Source: Prevotellaceae bacterium
Lineage (GTDB): Bacteria > Bacteroidota > Bacteroidia > Bacteroidales > UBA932
Assembly (NCBI GenBank): GCA_031288885.1
Contig: JAITQP010000020.1
Coordinates: 1 to 6,967 of the forward strand
Direction of reading: 5' to 3'
Length of the DNA stretch: 6,967 bases
The stretch's first letter is position 1. Each line of letters starts with the position of its first letter. Positions 1-5,752 of the stretch are shown one piece after another. Below the pieces are notes generated by a model, which made no database searches, was not told the origin of the DNA, and worked only from the letters and a program-made list of their open reading frames with translations. Made by a program: the position numbers and the translations under genes.

Positions 1-13
1 CCTACGGGATGCA
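1..13. repeat. Right half of a REP-like palindrome cut by the window edge
   Basis: The first bases read CCTACGGGATGCA. The CGGGATGC part matches the right arm of the complete GCATCCC-GAT-GGGATGC palindrome at 51-67. The likely reading is that a second palindrome of the form GCATCCCTACGGGATGC is cut by the left edge. The missing arm is inferred, not seen. Confidence 0.4.
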
Positions 14-19
14 GGAGAG

Positions 20-85
20 ATGTGGGTGGGCGGCGGTTCTACCGAGCGATGCATCCCGATGGGATGCTTTGCTTCCGCCCCACAT
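20..85. repeat. REP-like structured intergenic element (three-way junction)
   Basis: Three nested inverted repeats are visible. An outer stem pairs 20-33 with 75-85 (11 base pairs with a 3-nt bulge on the left arm). Inside it lie a small hairpin at 34-44 (CGGT-TCT-ACCG) and a stronger one at 51-67 (GCATCCC-GAT-GGGATGC, seven perfect pairs). Together they would fold as a three-way junction in RNA or single-stranded DNA. Just outside the junction, CCACATGTGG (80-89) is a perfect 10-bp palindrome that competes with the outer stem. No reading frame crosses this stretch convincingly. It most resembles a dispersed REP-type intergenic repeat; a structured RNA or a terminator region for the receptor gene at 258-3122 is possible. 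No long U-tract follows on either strand. Confidence 0.45.
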
Positions 86-103
86 GTGGAGTCGTGCAAC
101 GCT

Positions 104-162
104 GGATTGGCTACGCCGAGCTCCGCTGCGCTCCGGTTGCTTCGCTTCGCTCGCAATGACGC
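104..162. repeat. Probable dispersed intergenic repeat of the 'TCATTGCGAGCGAAG' type
   Basis: On the minus strand 138-159 reads TCATTGCGAGCGAAGCGAAG followed by CAA, and the block ends in CCAATCC at its far side (104-110). This resembles short dispersed repeats known from several bacterial genomes, with a CGTCATTGCGAGCGAAGC head and a GCAATCC end. The middle (116-137) carries further GCTCCGCTGCGCTCC-type low-complexity sequence. The beginning, GGATTGGCTACG, recurs exactly at 3183-3194. The family assignment is from memory of the consensus; a genome-wide copy count would settle it. Confidence 0.45.
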
Positions 163-169
163 AAAGCGT
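159..169. other. Small hairpin ACGC-AAA-GCGT
   Basis: Four perfect pairs close a 3-nt loop at the edge of the dispersed repeat. On the minus strand it lies about 90 bp downstream of the receptor stop codon. Without a U-tract it is a weak terminator candidate at best. From 170 to 216 the sequence is plain AT-rich DNA in which nothing further was recognised. Confidence 0.25.
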
Positions 170-216
170 GCATCCTCGTTAATGTAAATTTCCATTGGAC
201 TTTTATATTTTTCTTT

Positions 217-258
217 CATTAATCATTAATCATTAATCATTAACCATTAATCATTAAT
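217..258. repeat. Heptamer tandem array, six copies of CATTAAT
   Basis: Six head-to-tail copies of the 7-mer CATTAAT (ATTAATG on the minus strand) run from 217 to 258. All are identical except the fourth, at 238-244, which ends in C. The array begins at the very end of the receptor gene: the last copy shares position 258 with that gene's TGA stop (258-260). Because 7 is not a multiple of 3, the array places TAA and TGA stops in all frames of the minus strand. It resembles the short tandemly repeated sequences seen between genes in other phyla. Copy number probably varies by slippage, which is an inference. Confidence 0.85.
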
Positions 259-3122
259 CAAAATCTGTATCTTGCGCCCAGCTGCATTGCCTGTCCGTAG
301 TAGTCGCATCGCACGGTGGTGTTGCCGCGGTAGCTTTCGTAGCCCTCCACGCGCTCGTTGGCGGCGTTTTGCTTCTTGATGTAGCGCAGCATGGGGGTGT
401 TGAGCAGGTTGGTGGCCTTGGCAAAGAGGCTCACGCCGGACTTGAACTTCTTCTCCATCGCCGCATCCAGCTGGAGGTATCCGGACTGCCAAATGTCGTT
501 GTCCACGTAGCGCGAAACGGCGTAGAGGCGTTCGCCGGTGTAGGAGAGGGCGAGCTGGGCGTCCCATCCGCTGCGCGCGCCCTTGTAGAGCAGCGTAGCG
601 TTGGCAACGTGCCGCGACTGCCCGTTGAGCGGGCGCGTTTGCGCTACGTTCTTTACTAATAGCAGCGGGCTACCGTCCGCCCCTGCGGCAGCGGCGGGGT
701 CGGGGTTGTTGTAGCTGAGCAGCTTGGTGGTGGTAATTTGTGACTGCGTAAAGGTGTAGTTGGCTTTTACGCCAAAAGCGTAGAAGTATTTGGTTACGTC
801 CAGCTCCAGCCCGTAGTTGGTGGCGTTGCCAAAGTTGGTGGGCATGTAGAACGTTCCCTGCCCCTGCACGAGCATTCCGTACTCAATGGGGTTTTCGAGC
901 CTCTTGTAGAACAGCCCCGCCATGAGCTGCTCCGAGGGGCGGGGGAAGTACTCGTAGCGCAGCTCGGCGTTGTGCGCCACGGTGTGCTTCAGGTCGGGGT
1001 TGCCCGCCTCCGTGAAGTCCTCGTTGAGGATGCGGTAGGGCACAATCTCAAAAAAGCCCGGGCGGTTGATGGATTTGTAGTACGACGCGCGAATGCAGCG
1101 GTTGCCCGCGGGCGAATATTTCAGGTTTACGCTGGGCAGGTAGTCCACGTAGCGCTGGCTTCCGGAGTTCGGCACGCCGGCAATGGCGTGCTTGAGGTAG
1201 TATCCCTGCTCCGTTGCCTCCGCCCGCACTCCGGCGGTGAGGTGCAGAGACGGGCGGTTGTCTGCCCCTACGCGCCAGCGCACCTGCCCATACCCCGCCG
1301 CAATTCGCTCGGAGGCGTCGTAGTTGAGGGGATTTCCCACCGCGCCGTGGGGCGTAAAGACCATGAATTTTATTTCGCTGTAGTCGCTCCAGTCAACCCC
1401 CTCAATGAGGTTGTTGCGGCTGCCCTCGGGCTTGCTTTCGTCGTAGGGTCTAAAGTCGTACTGGTTAAAAAAGTTGCTGCGCTGCTTGTCGCGATACATT
1501 GCGCCTGCGGAGAGCTGTAGCGCCGGACGGCTGTCTACCCCTGCGGCGGGCTCGTCGGCCTCCACGGCAAAGGGCGTCCACGCAAGGTTTAGGTATCCCG
1601 CCCAGTCCTCGTCGGCGTTGTGCTCCCAGCGGCGGTCTGCGCCCCCGAGCGTCACCACCGAGGTCAGCTGCTCCGCGCCGCCGCGCACGGTGGACTGGGT
1701 ATGTATGGAGGTGTTGTCGGGCGTTTCGCTGAACGCTCTGGCGTACACGCCCGACCAATCGAGCTTTATCGCCCCCTCGCCAAAGCGGTGCACGCCCTTG
1801 AGCGTGCTGTTTGCCATGCTCTGGCGGTTGAGGCGGAAGCGCGTATCGAACGAAAGGTTGTAGTCGCCCTGCTCGGGGTTGTAGCCTATGCTCAGGTCTG
1901 TTTTGCGGTTGTCCCTCACCTGCGCCTCGCTGAAGTCCATGTAGGCGTTGTACCACATCAGCCTGTGCTGCGGGGCAATGCGGTAGTCGAGCTTGGCGTG
2001 CAGCCCGTAGCGGGTGTGCTGCTCCGAGTAGGTTCGGTCGTTCTTGTCGGTCAGCACGGGGAGGTTGGAGGCGTCGCTGGTGGCGGTTGCCGCGCCGTAG
2101 TAGGCGCTGTTGCTGCCCCGATAGGTGTTTTGGTAGCTGCCCGCCAGCATAACGCCCACGCGCCCGTCCAGCAGCCTGTCGCCGTACGAGAAACCGGCGC
2201 TCATGGCGGGCGGCGCGCCGCCTGCGCGGAGGCGAACAAGGTTGCCGGAAAAGTCGCGGGCTTTGGCGGGGTAGCTCTCCCCGTACAGCTCGTAGGGGGA
2301 AGCCTTGGCGGCAGCCCCCGCGTCGAAAGCGTAGAACGGGCGGGAGAAGAAAAGGGCGTTGTAGCCGGTGGACACGCTCACCGTTGCGCTACGCCGCGCG
2401 GGCGCATCTTTCATAGCGAGGTTAACCACGCCGCCCACCGCATCGCCCTCCATGTCGGCGGTGAGCGACTTGGTGACCTCCAAGCGGTCTAACAGCTCCG
2501 AGGGGAAAATGTCGAGGGGAACAAAGCGATTTTTGTTATCGGGGCTGGGGATTTTTACGCCGTTAATCAGGGTATAGCTGTAGCGCTTATCCATTCCCCG
2601 CAGGATGGCGTACTGCCCGTCGCCGCTGCTGCTGCGCTCAACGCTAACCCCCGACACGCGCTGTATGACGTTTGCCACCGTAACGTCGGGCGAGAGCTCA
2701 ATAGCCTTTGCGCTCACCACGCTCATCACGCTTGGGGATATGCGCTCAACGCTGCGCGCTCCGGCTTCGGCGTCGCCGGCGGCCTGCCCAAACACCACCA
2801 CCTCGTCCACCTCCACGTGCGCCGGCTCAAGGCGGATGGTCACCCCCGCCTCTGCGCGCCCCGCCTCGGGGCTTTTGAACGACACCTCCTCCGCCCTATA
2901 CCCAAGGTAGCTGCACACCAAAACCCCCGAGCTCTGCGACGCGCTGATGGCAAAGCTGCCGTTCAGCCCGCTTATCGCGCCCTTTGTTGGCTCCTCCTTC
3001 AGCATAATCGTAGCGCCAACCAGCTCTTCGCCCGTTTTGGCGTCCTTTACAATCCCCTTAATCGACGCTGCCGGCGCTATGCCTGCAAGCAGCATGGCAG
3101 CGAGTAGAAGTGAACATCTCAT
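258..3122 (-). CDS. TonB-dependent outer-membrane receptor with N-terminal carboxypeptidase-like domain
   Basis: This 954-residue protein should form a gated outer-membrane barrel driven by TonB-ExbBD. Residues 1-19 are a Sec signal peptide (MRCSLLLAAMLLAGIAPAA). Residues 20-100 are a CarboxypepD_reg-like beta-sandwich, including GIVKDAKTGEELVGATI. A TonB-box-like stretch, VDEVVVFGQ, follows at 105-113. The plug (about 128-240) has the motifs ILRGMDKRYSYTLINGVKIP and LEVTKSLTADMEGDAVGGVV. The rest is barrel: residues 659-712 contain DYLPSVNLKYS, NRPGFFEIVP and AGNPDLKHT, as in TIGR01782-like receptors, and the chain ends in an aromatic YRF. No SusD gene adjoins it, and it does not look like a SusC protein. 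It is last of three same-strand genes, 110 bp after rhaT, with its own candidate promoter. An upstream ATG (3128-3130) is out of frame and yields only three codons. The substrate is unknown; a rhamnose-containing ligand is inferred from the neighbours only. Confidence 0.93.
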   Translation of the reverse strand: MRCSLLLAAMLLAGIAPAASIKGIVKDAKTGEELVGATIMLKEEPTKGAISGLNGSFAISASQSSGVLVCSYLGYRAEEVSFKSPEAGRAEAGVTIRLEPAHVEVDEVVVFGQAAGDAEAGARSVERISPSVMSVVSAKAIELSPDVTVANVIQRVSGVSVERSSSGDGQYAILRGMDKRYSYTLINGVKIPSPDNKNRFVPLDIFPSELLDRLEVTKSLTADMEGDAVGGVVNLAMKDAPARRSATVSVSTGYNALFFSRPFYAFDAGAAAKASPYELYGESYPAKARDFSGNLVRLRAGGAPPAMSAGFSYGDRLLDGRVGVMLAGSYQNTYRGSNSAYYGAATATSDASNLPVLTDKNDRTYSEQHTRYGLHAKLDYRIAPQHRLMWYNAYMDFSEAQVRDNRKTDLSIGYNPEQGDYNLSFDTRFRLNRQSMANSTLKGVHRFGEGAIKLDWSGVYARAFSETPDNTSIHTQSTVRGGAEQLTSVVTLGGADRRWEHNADEDWAGYLNLAWTPFAVEADEPAAGVDSRPALQLSAGAMYRDKQRSNFFNQYDFRPYDESKPEGSRNNLIEGVDWSDYSEIKFMVFTPHGAVGNPLNYDASERIAAGYGQVRWRVGADNRPSLHLTAGVRAEATEQGYYLKHAIAGVPNSGSQRYVDYLPSVNLKYSPAGNRCIRASYYKSINRPGFFEIVPYRILNEDFTEAGNPDLKHTVAHNAELRYEYFPRPSEQLMAGLFYKRLENPIEYGMLVQGQGTFYMPTNFGNATNYGLELDVTKYFYAFGVKANYTFTQSQITTTKLLSYNNPDPAAAAGADGSPLLLVKNVAQTRPLNGQSRHVANATLLYKGARSGWDAQLALSYTGERLYAVSRYVDNDIWQSGYLQLDAAMEKKFKSGVSLFAKATNLLNTPMLRYIKKQNAANERVEGYESYRGNTTVRCDYYGQAMQLGARYRF

Positions 3123-3148
3123 TTTTGCATCCTTAAAAATTTCGGGAG

Positions 3149-3156
3149 CAAAAGTA
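3149..3156 (-). promoter_or_regulatory. Candidate -7 box of the TonB receptor gene (TACTTTTG)
   Basis: On the minus strand TACTTTTG matches the Bacteroidota sigma -7 consensus TAnnTTTG exactly and lies 26 bp before the start codon at 3122. A -33 TTTG is not well placed: only TTTC (3173-3176), 16 bp upstream, comes near. A weak -33 would fit an activator-dependent promoter. The receptor may therefore be transcribed alone as well as by read-through from rhaA-rhaT. Confidence 0.45.
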
Positions 3157-3164
3157 AGATGCGC

Positions 3165-3217
3165 AAGCTAAGGAAAGGTTGCGGATTGGCTACGTAATTG
3201 CAAATTAAAAGCTAAGG
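3165..3217. repeat. Direct repeat AAGCTAAGG, copies 44 bp apart
   Basis: AAGCTAAGG occurs at 3165-3173 and 3209-3217, and GTTGC follows soon after each copy. The 44-bp spacing is close to four helical turns. Both copies lie upstream of the candidate receptor promoter, the nearer one 9 bp from its -7 box. They may be activator half-sites or a chance duplication. The rest of the 110-bp gap between rhaT and the receptor gene shows no convincing terminator. Confidence 0.3.
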
Positions 3218-3232
3218 GTTGCCGCTTATCGC

Positions 3233-4267
3233 TCAGAACAAATTTGGGAAAATGAGCGAGAAGATAAGTATCACCATGCCCAGCGCCAGCACAACGGCGG
3301 TTATTCGCCCTGCGCCTTTCCATTCCTTGAGGATAACTCCCCAAACGTTGCTAAAGGTTACGTTGAGCGACATGAGGATGCTCCACGAGAAAGCCATCAT
3401 CACCGGATTTTCCCTCAGGTAGTTCTGCCCCACTCCCAGCCCAAAGAACTGCGAGTACCACAGGACGCCCGCCAGCGCGCAAAACAGCAGGTTGTTGACC
3501 AAAATTTTGGGGGAAACGCTAAAGTAGCACCTCCCCGTGTGGTTTTTGATGTTTTGGTACACGCAGTAGGCGCAGTTGGTAGCAAATCCGCCAGCGGTCA
3601 CCAGCAGTATTACGGGGTTGAGGGCAAACAGGGCTTGCGCTCCGCCCTCCACCGCCGCCTTCCGGATGGGCTCGCCTGCGTTTAAGCCAAGGCTGAAGCA
3701 GGCGCTCATTACGCCGGCCAGCAGCGCTATCAGCAGACCTTTTTTCAGCGCAAAGTCCTTCACGGCGGCGCGCTTTTCCTTTTCGCTCATATGCTGCGCG
3801 CGCAGGCTTCCGGCGTAGCCGATGGTGGCAATGCCCGCCAGCGTAACCCCCACGCCGAGCAGCAGTATCAGGCCGTTGCCCGACAGCAGGTTGACGCCGT
3901 TCAGCAGCGCGGGGATAATGGTGCCAAAGGCGGCGCACGTGCCCAGCGCCAGCGACTGCCCAAGGGCAACGCCAAGGTAGCGCATGCTCAACCCAAACGT
4001 CAGCCCGCCAACGCCCCACAGCACGCCGTAGCCGATTGACTTAAGCGCCGCCGCGCTATCTACCGAGAGGATGCCGTAAAGCGAATTGCCGGCGTTCACC
4101 GCCAGCAGCGCCCCCAAAAGGGGGAATACAAGCCACGCAAAAATGCCCTGTACCAACCAAAAGTTCTCCCAGCCCCAGCTTTTTATCTTCTTAATGGGGA
4201 CGTATGAGCTCGATTGCCCAAAGCTGCCTATGGCAATAATCACAAGACCTATCAAAATGTTCCACAT
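3233..4267 (-). CDS. rhaT: L-rhamnose/H+ symporter
   Basis: An inner-membrane permease that imports L-rhamnose with a proton. At 344 residues it equals the length of the E. coli RhaT protein. About ten hydrophobic segments are visible, beginning with ILIGLVIIAIGSFGQ at 4-18 and ending with VVLALGMVILIFSLIF at 325-340. Shared family landmarks are YVPIKKIKSWGWENFW (22-37), GVLWGVGGLTFGLSMRYLG (81-99), LKKGLLIALLAGVMSA (174-189), GVLWYSQFFGLG (267-278) and VILKEWKGAGR (311-321). The long charged loop at 156-176 fits the known topology. The gene lies 33 bp downstream of rhaA on the same strand, which suggests co-transcription; the gap has no promoter-like or terminator-like structure. No other ATG gives a better start. 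It belongs to the PF06379 family, and no alternative assignment is attractive. Confidence 0.95.
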   Translation of the reverse strand: MWNILIGLVIIAIGSFGQSSSYVPIKKIKSWGWENFWLVQGIFAWLVFPLLGALLAVNAGNSLYGILSVDSAAALKSIGYGVLWGVGGLTFGLSMRYLGVALGQSLALGTCAAFGTIIPALLNGVNLLSGNGLILLLGVGVTLAGIATIGYAGSLRAQHMSEKEKRAAVKDFALKKGLLIALLAGVMSACFSLGLNAGEPIRKAAVEGGAQALFALNPVILLVTAGGFATNCAYCVYQNIKNHTGRCYFSVSPKILVNNLLFCALAGVLWYSQFFGLGVGQNYLRENPVMMAFSWSILMSLNVTFSNVWGVILKEWKGAGRITAVVLALGMVILIFSLIFPNLF

Positions 4268-4300
4268 AGCTAATTAGGAATTAAGAAATTATGAATGCTT

Positions 4301-5560
4301 TCATTTCCGTTTGCTCAGCACCTCCGCTTCGTAGCGCTGAATTTCTGCAATGTACTCCTCCGCCGGCAGCGTTCCGTTTTTTACGCAGAAGTAGTCGTAG
4401 ATGGCGCTCCACGGGAGGGCTTTAGCCTCCTCGAGCAGGGCAAGGCGCTCAAAGTATTGCTCGCCGGCTTCGTACTTGCGCAGCAGGTCAACCGGCTCCA
4501 GCAGGGCCTGCAGCAGGGCTTTTTGCGTGGCGCGGCTGCCTATCACGTAGGCGCCAATGCGGTTGAGGGAGGCGTCAAAGTAGTCCAGCCCAATGTTGGT
4601 GCGGCTCAGCGCGCCTGCGCGCACAATCTCCTGCGCCAGCTGTAGCACGCTGTCGTTGAGGATAACCACATGGTCGCTGTCCCAGCGCACGGGGCGGCTC
4701 ACGTGCAGCAGGATTTCCGAGGTGTAGAGCAGCAGGGAGGAAATTTTATCGTACGTTTCCTCCGTGGGGTGAAAGTGCCCCATGTCGAGCGTAGCCATAA
4801 TGCCGTTCTGCACGGCGTAGCCCATGTAGAACTCGTGCGAGCCTACGGTAAAGCTCTCCAGACCGGTGCCAAAGAGCTTGCTCTCCACGGCGTCCTTCAC
4901 GTTGGGCAGCTTTACCGCAAAGATTTTATCCAGCGACTCCTTCAGGTTTTTACGGTACAGGTACCTGTCCACGGTTATATCCTTTGAGCCGTCGTGCACC
5001 CAGAGGTTGTGGCAGGCCTTTGAGCCGAGCTGCCGCCCCATTTCGTCGGCAATGCGACGGCTACGGATGGTGTGCTCAACCCAAAAATCGCGGATGCCTT
5101 GGTCGCGGTGCGCCAGCGTCATGTCGCCGCTCTTGGGGTGCGAAAAGCTGGTGCTGTTAAAGTCCAGCTTCAGGCCGTTGTCCTTAGCCCAGTCAATCCA
5201 GCTCTGGAAATGCTTGGGCTCAATCCGGTCGCGGTCAACTTTTTGCCCGCCAAAATCGCCGTAAATGGCGTGTATGCTCACGCGGTGATGGCCGGGTATG
5301 AGCGAGGCGGCTTTCTTAATATCATCCTTCACCTCCGCAAGGTTGCGCGCCTTGCCCGGGTAGTTGCCGGTGGCCTGTATGCCTCCGGTCAGGGGGCCGC
5401 CGGTGTTCTCAAAACCGCTAACGTCATCCGCCTGCCAGCAGTGCAGCGACAGCGAAACTTGCTGCAAAATGTCCAGCGCCGCGGCCGCATCAACTCCAAG
5501 CTCAGCATAGCGCGCCACAGCTTCGTCGTATGCTTTTTTTACTTTTTCTTCCGATTTCAT
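4301..5560 (-). CDS. rhaA: L-rhamnose isomerase
   Basis: Cytoplasmic metal-dependent aldose-ketose isomerase converting L-rhamnose to L-rhamnulose, the first catabolic step. Its 419 residues equal the E. coli enzyme. The (beta/alpha)8 fold carries the expected metal-site residues, placed here by family alignment from memory: Glu235 (GLESFTVGSHEFY), Asp259 with His262 and His264 (ATLDMGHFHP), His286 (ILLHVSRP), Asp294 and Asp296 (RWDSDHV) and Asp326 (IGLDYFDAS). The N-terminal signature SLSLHCWQADDVSGFE (36-51) and GIQATGNYPG (60-69) are also typical. No catalytic residue appears missing. It is the first gene of the minus-strand run and faces the AraC-family gene across a 192-bp control region. 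The ATG follows nine consecutive A residues on its own strand with no Shine-Dalgarno sequence, as is usual for Bacteroidota. Rhamnulokinase, which should act next, is not in the window. Confidence 0.97.
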   Translation of the reverse strand: MKSEEKVKKAYDEAVARYAELGVDAAAALDILQQVSLSLHCWQADDVSGFENTGGPLTGGIQATGNYPGKARNLAEVKDDIKKAASLIPGHHRVSIHAIYGDFGGQKVDRDRIEPKHFQSWIDWAKDNGLKLDFNSTSFSHPKSGDMTLAHRDQGIRDFWVEHTIRSRRIADEMGRQLGSKACHNLWVHDGSKDITVDRYLYRKNLKESLDKIFAVKLPNVKDAVESKLFGTGLESFTVGSHEFYMGYAVQNGIMATLDMGHFHPTEETYDKISSLLLYTSEILLHVSRPVRWDSDHVVILNDSVLQLAQEIVRAGALSRTNIGLDYFDASLNRIGAYVIGSRATQKALLQALLEPVDLLRKYEAGEQYFERLALLEEAKALPWSAIYDYFCVKNGTLPAEEYIAEIQRYEAEVLSKRK

Positions 5561-5574
5561 TTTTTTTTTAGTTT

Positions 5575-5582
5575 TAAATATA
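5575..5582 (-). promoter_or_regulatory. Candidate -7 box of rhaA (TATATTTA)
   Basis: On the minus strand TATATTTA matches TAnnTTTG at all but the last position and ends 14 bp before the rhaA start. No clear TTTG sits at the -33 distance; that place is taken by the 17-bp tandem repeat at 5594-5627. This is what a class II activator-dependent promoter would look like, but the assignment rests on pattern alone. Confidence 0.35.
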
Positions 5583-5593
5583 GTTCAACAACT

Positions 5594-5627
5594 CAACAGA
5601 ATAAAAAATTCAACATGATAAAAAATT
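5594..5627. promoter_or_regulatory. 17-bp tandem direct repeat, candidate AraC-type operator
   Basis: Two abutting copies read CAACAGAATAAAAAATT (5594-5610) and CAACATGATAAAAAATT (5611-5627). They agree at 15 of 17 positions, differing only at the sixth and seventh. A partial third CAACA lies at 5586-5590. Well-studied AraC and RhaS operators are direct repeats of 17-bp half-sites, so the form suits the neighbouring regulator, although abutting half-sites would be closer than in E. coli. The repeat starts 11 bp beyond the candidate rhaA -7 box and ends 3 bp before the candidate regulator -7 box, so it could serve both divergent promoters. Binding is inferred. The A-tracts may also bend DNA. 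Confidence 0.5.
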
Positions 5628-5630
5628 TGC

Positions 5631-5638
5631 TATCTTTG
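5631..5638 (+). promoter_or_regulatory. Candidate -7 box of the AraC-family gene (TATCTTTG)
   Basis: TATCTTTG is an exact match to the Bacteroidota -7 consensus TAnnTTTG on the plus strand. It lies 114 bp before the regulator start, so the transcript would have a leader of about 100 nt. A near-match, TACTTTTTG (5733-5741), has one extra spacer base and is too close to the ATG to be favoured. No good -33 TTTG is present, because the tandem repeat occupies that position. The leader (5645-5752) contains T-runs at 5658-5664 and 5743-5750 but no open reading frame or hairpin that I could support. Confidence 0.45.
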
Positions 5639-5752
5639 GGCAATTCCAACGCGGGTGTTTTTTTGCTACGATTATTGACAAAGATGGGCTTATTTTGAGA
5701 AATATGAGGTTAAGATAATGATTTACTCACTGTACTTTTTGATTTTTTTTGT

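Noticed and set aside
1..17. CCTACGGGATGCAGGAG recalls the conserved 16S rRNA segment CCTACGGGAGGCAGCAG
   Set aside because: The match is broken inside the motif and the following sequence is not rRNA. The palindrome context at 51-67 explains it better.
217..258. Short regular repeats as a CRISPR array
   Set aside because: The units are 7 bp with no spacers, so this is a simple tandem array.
972..1520. 182-codon plus-strand open frame opposite the receptor barrel
   Set aside because: It is antisense to conserved barrel sequence and shows no domain or start signal of its own.
1620..2492. 290-codon plus-strand open frame
   Set aside because: It lies wholly antisense to the receptor gene, whose motifs and signal peptide are unambiguous. 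Its composition is that of a GC-rich shadow frame with no recognisable domain.
258..3122. SusC/RagA family assignment for the receptor
   Set aside because: No SusD gene adjoins it, and the plug and barrel motifs fit the TIGR01782-like class better. The carboxypeptidase-like domain alone is not specific to SusC.
3206..3228. Hairpin terminator after rhaT
   Set aside because: Only a TAAG/CTTA stem of four pairs with a loose loop can be drawn, followed by a mixed sequence instead of a U-tract.
5072..5698. 208-codon plus-strand open frame running through the rhaA-rhaR intergenic region
   Set aside because: Most of it is the complement of rhaA, and the end is low-complexity Phe/Lys-rich translation of AT-rich DNA.
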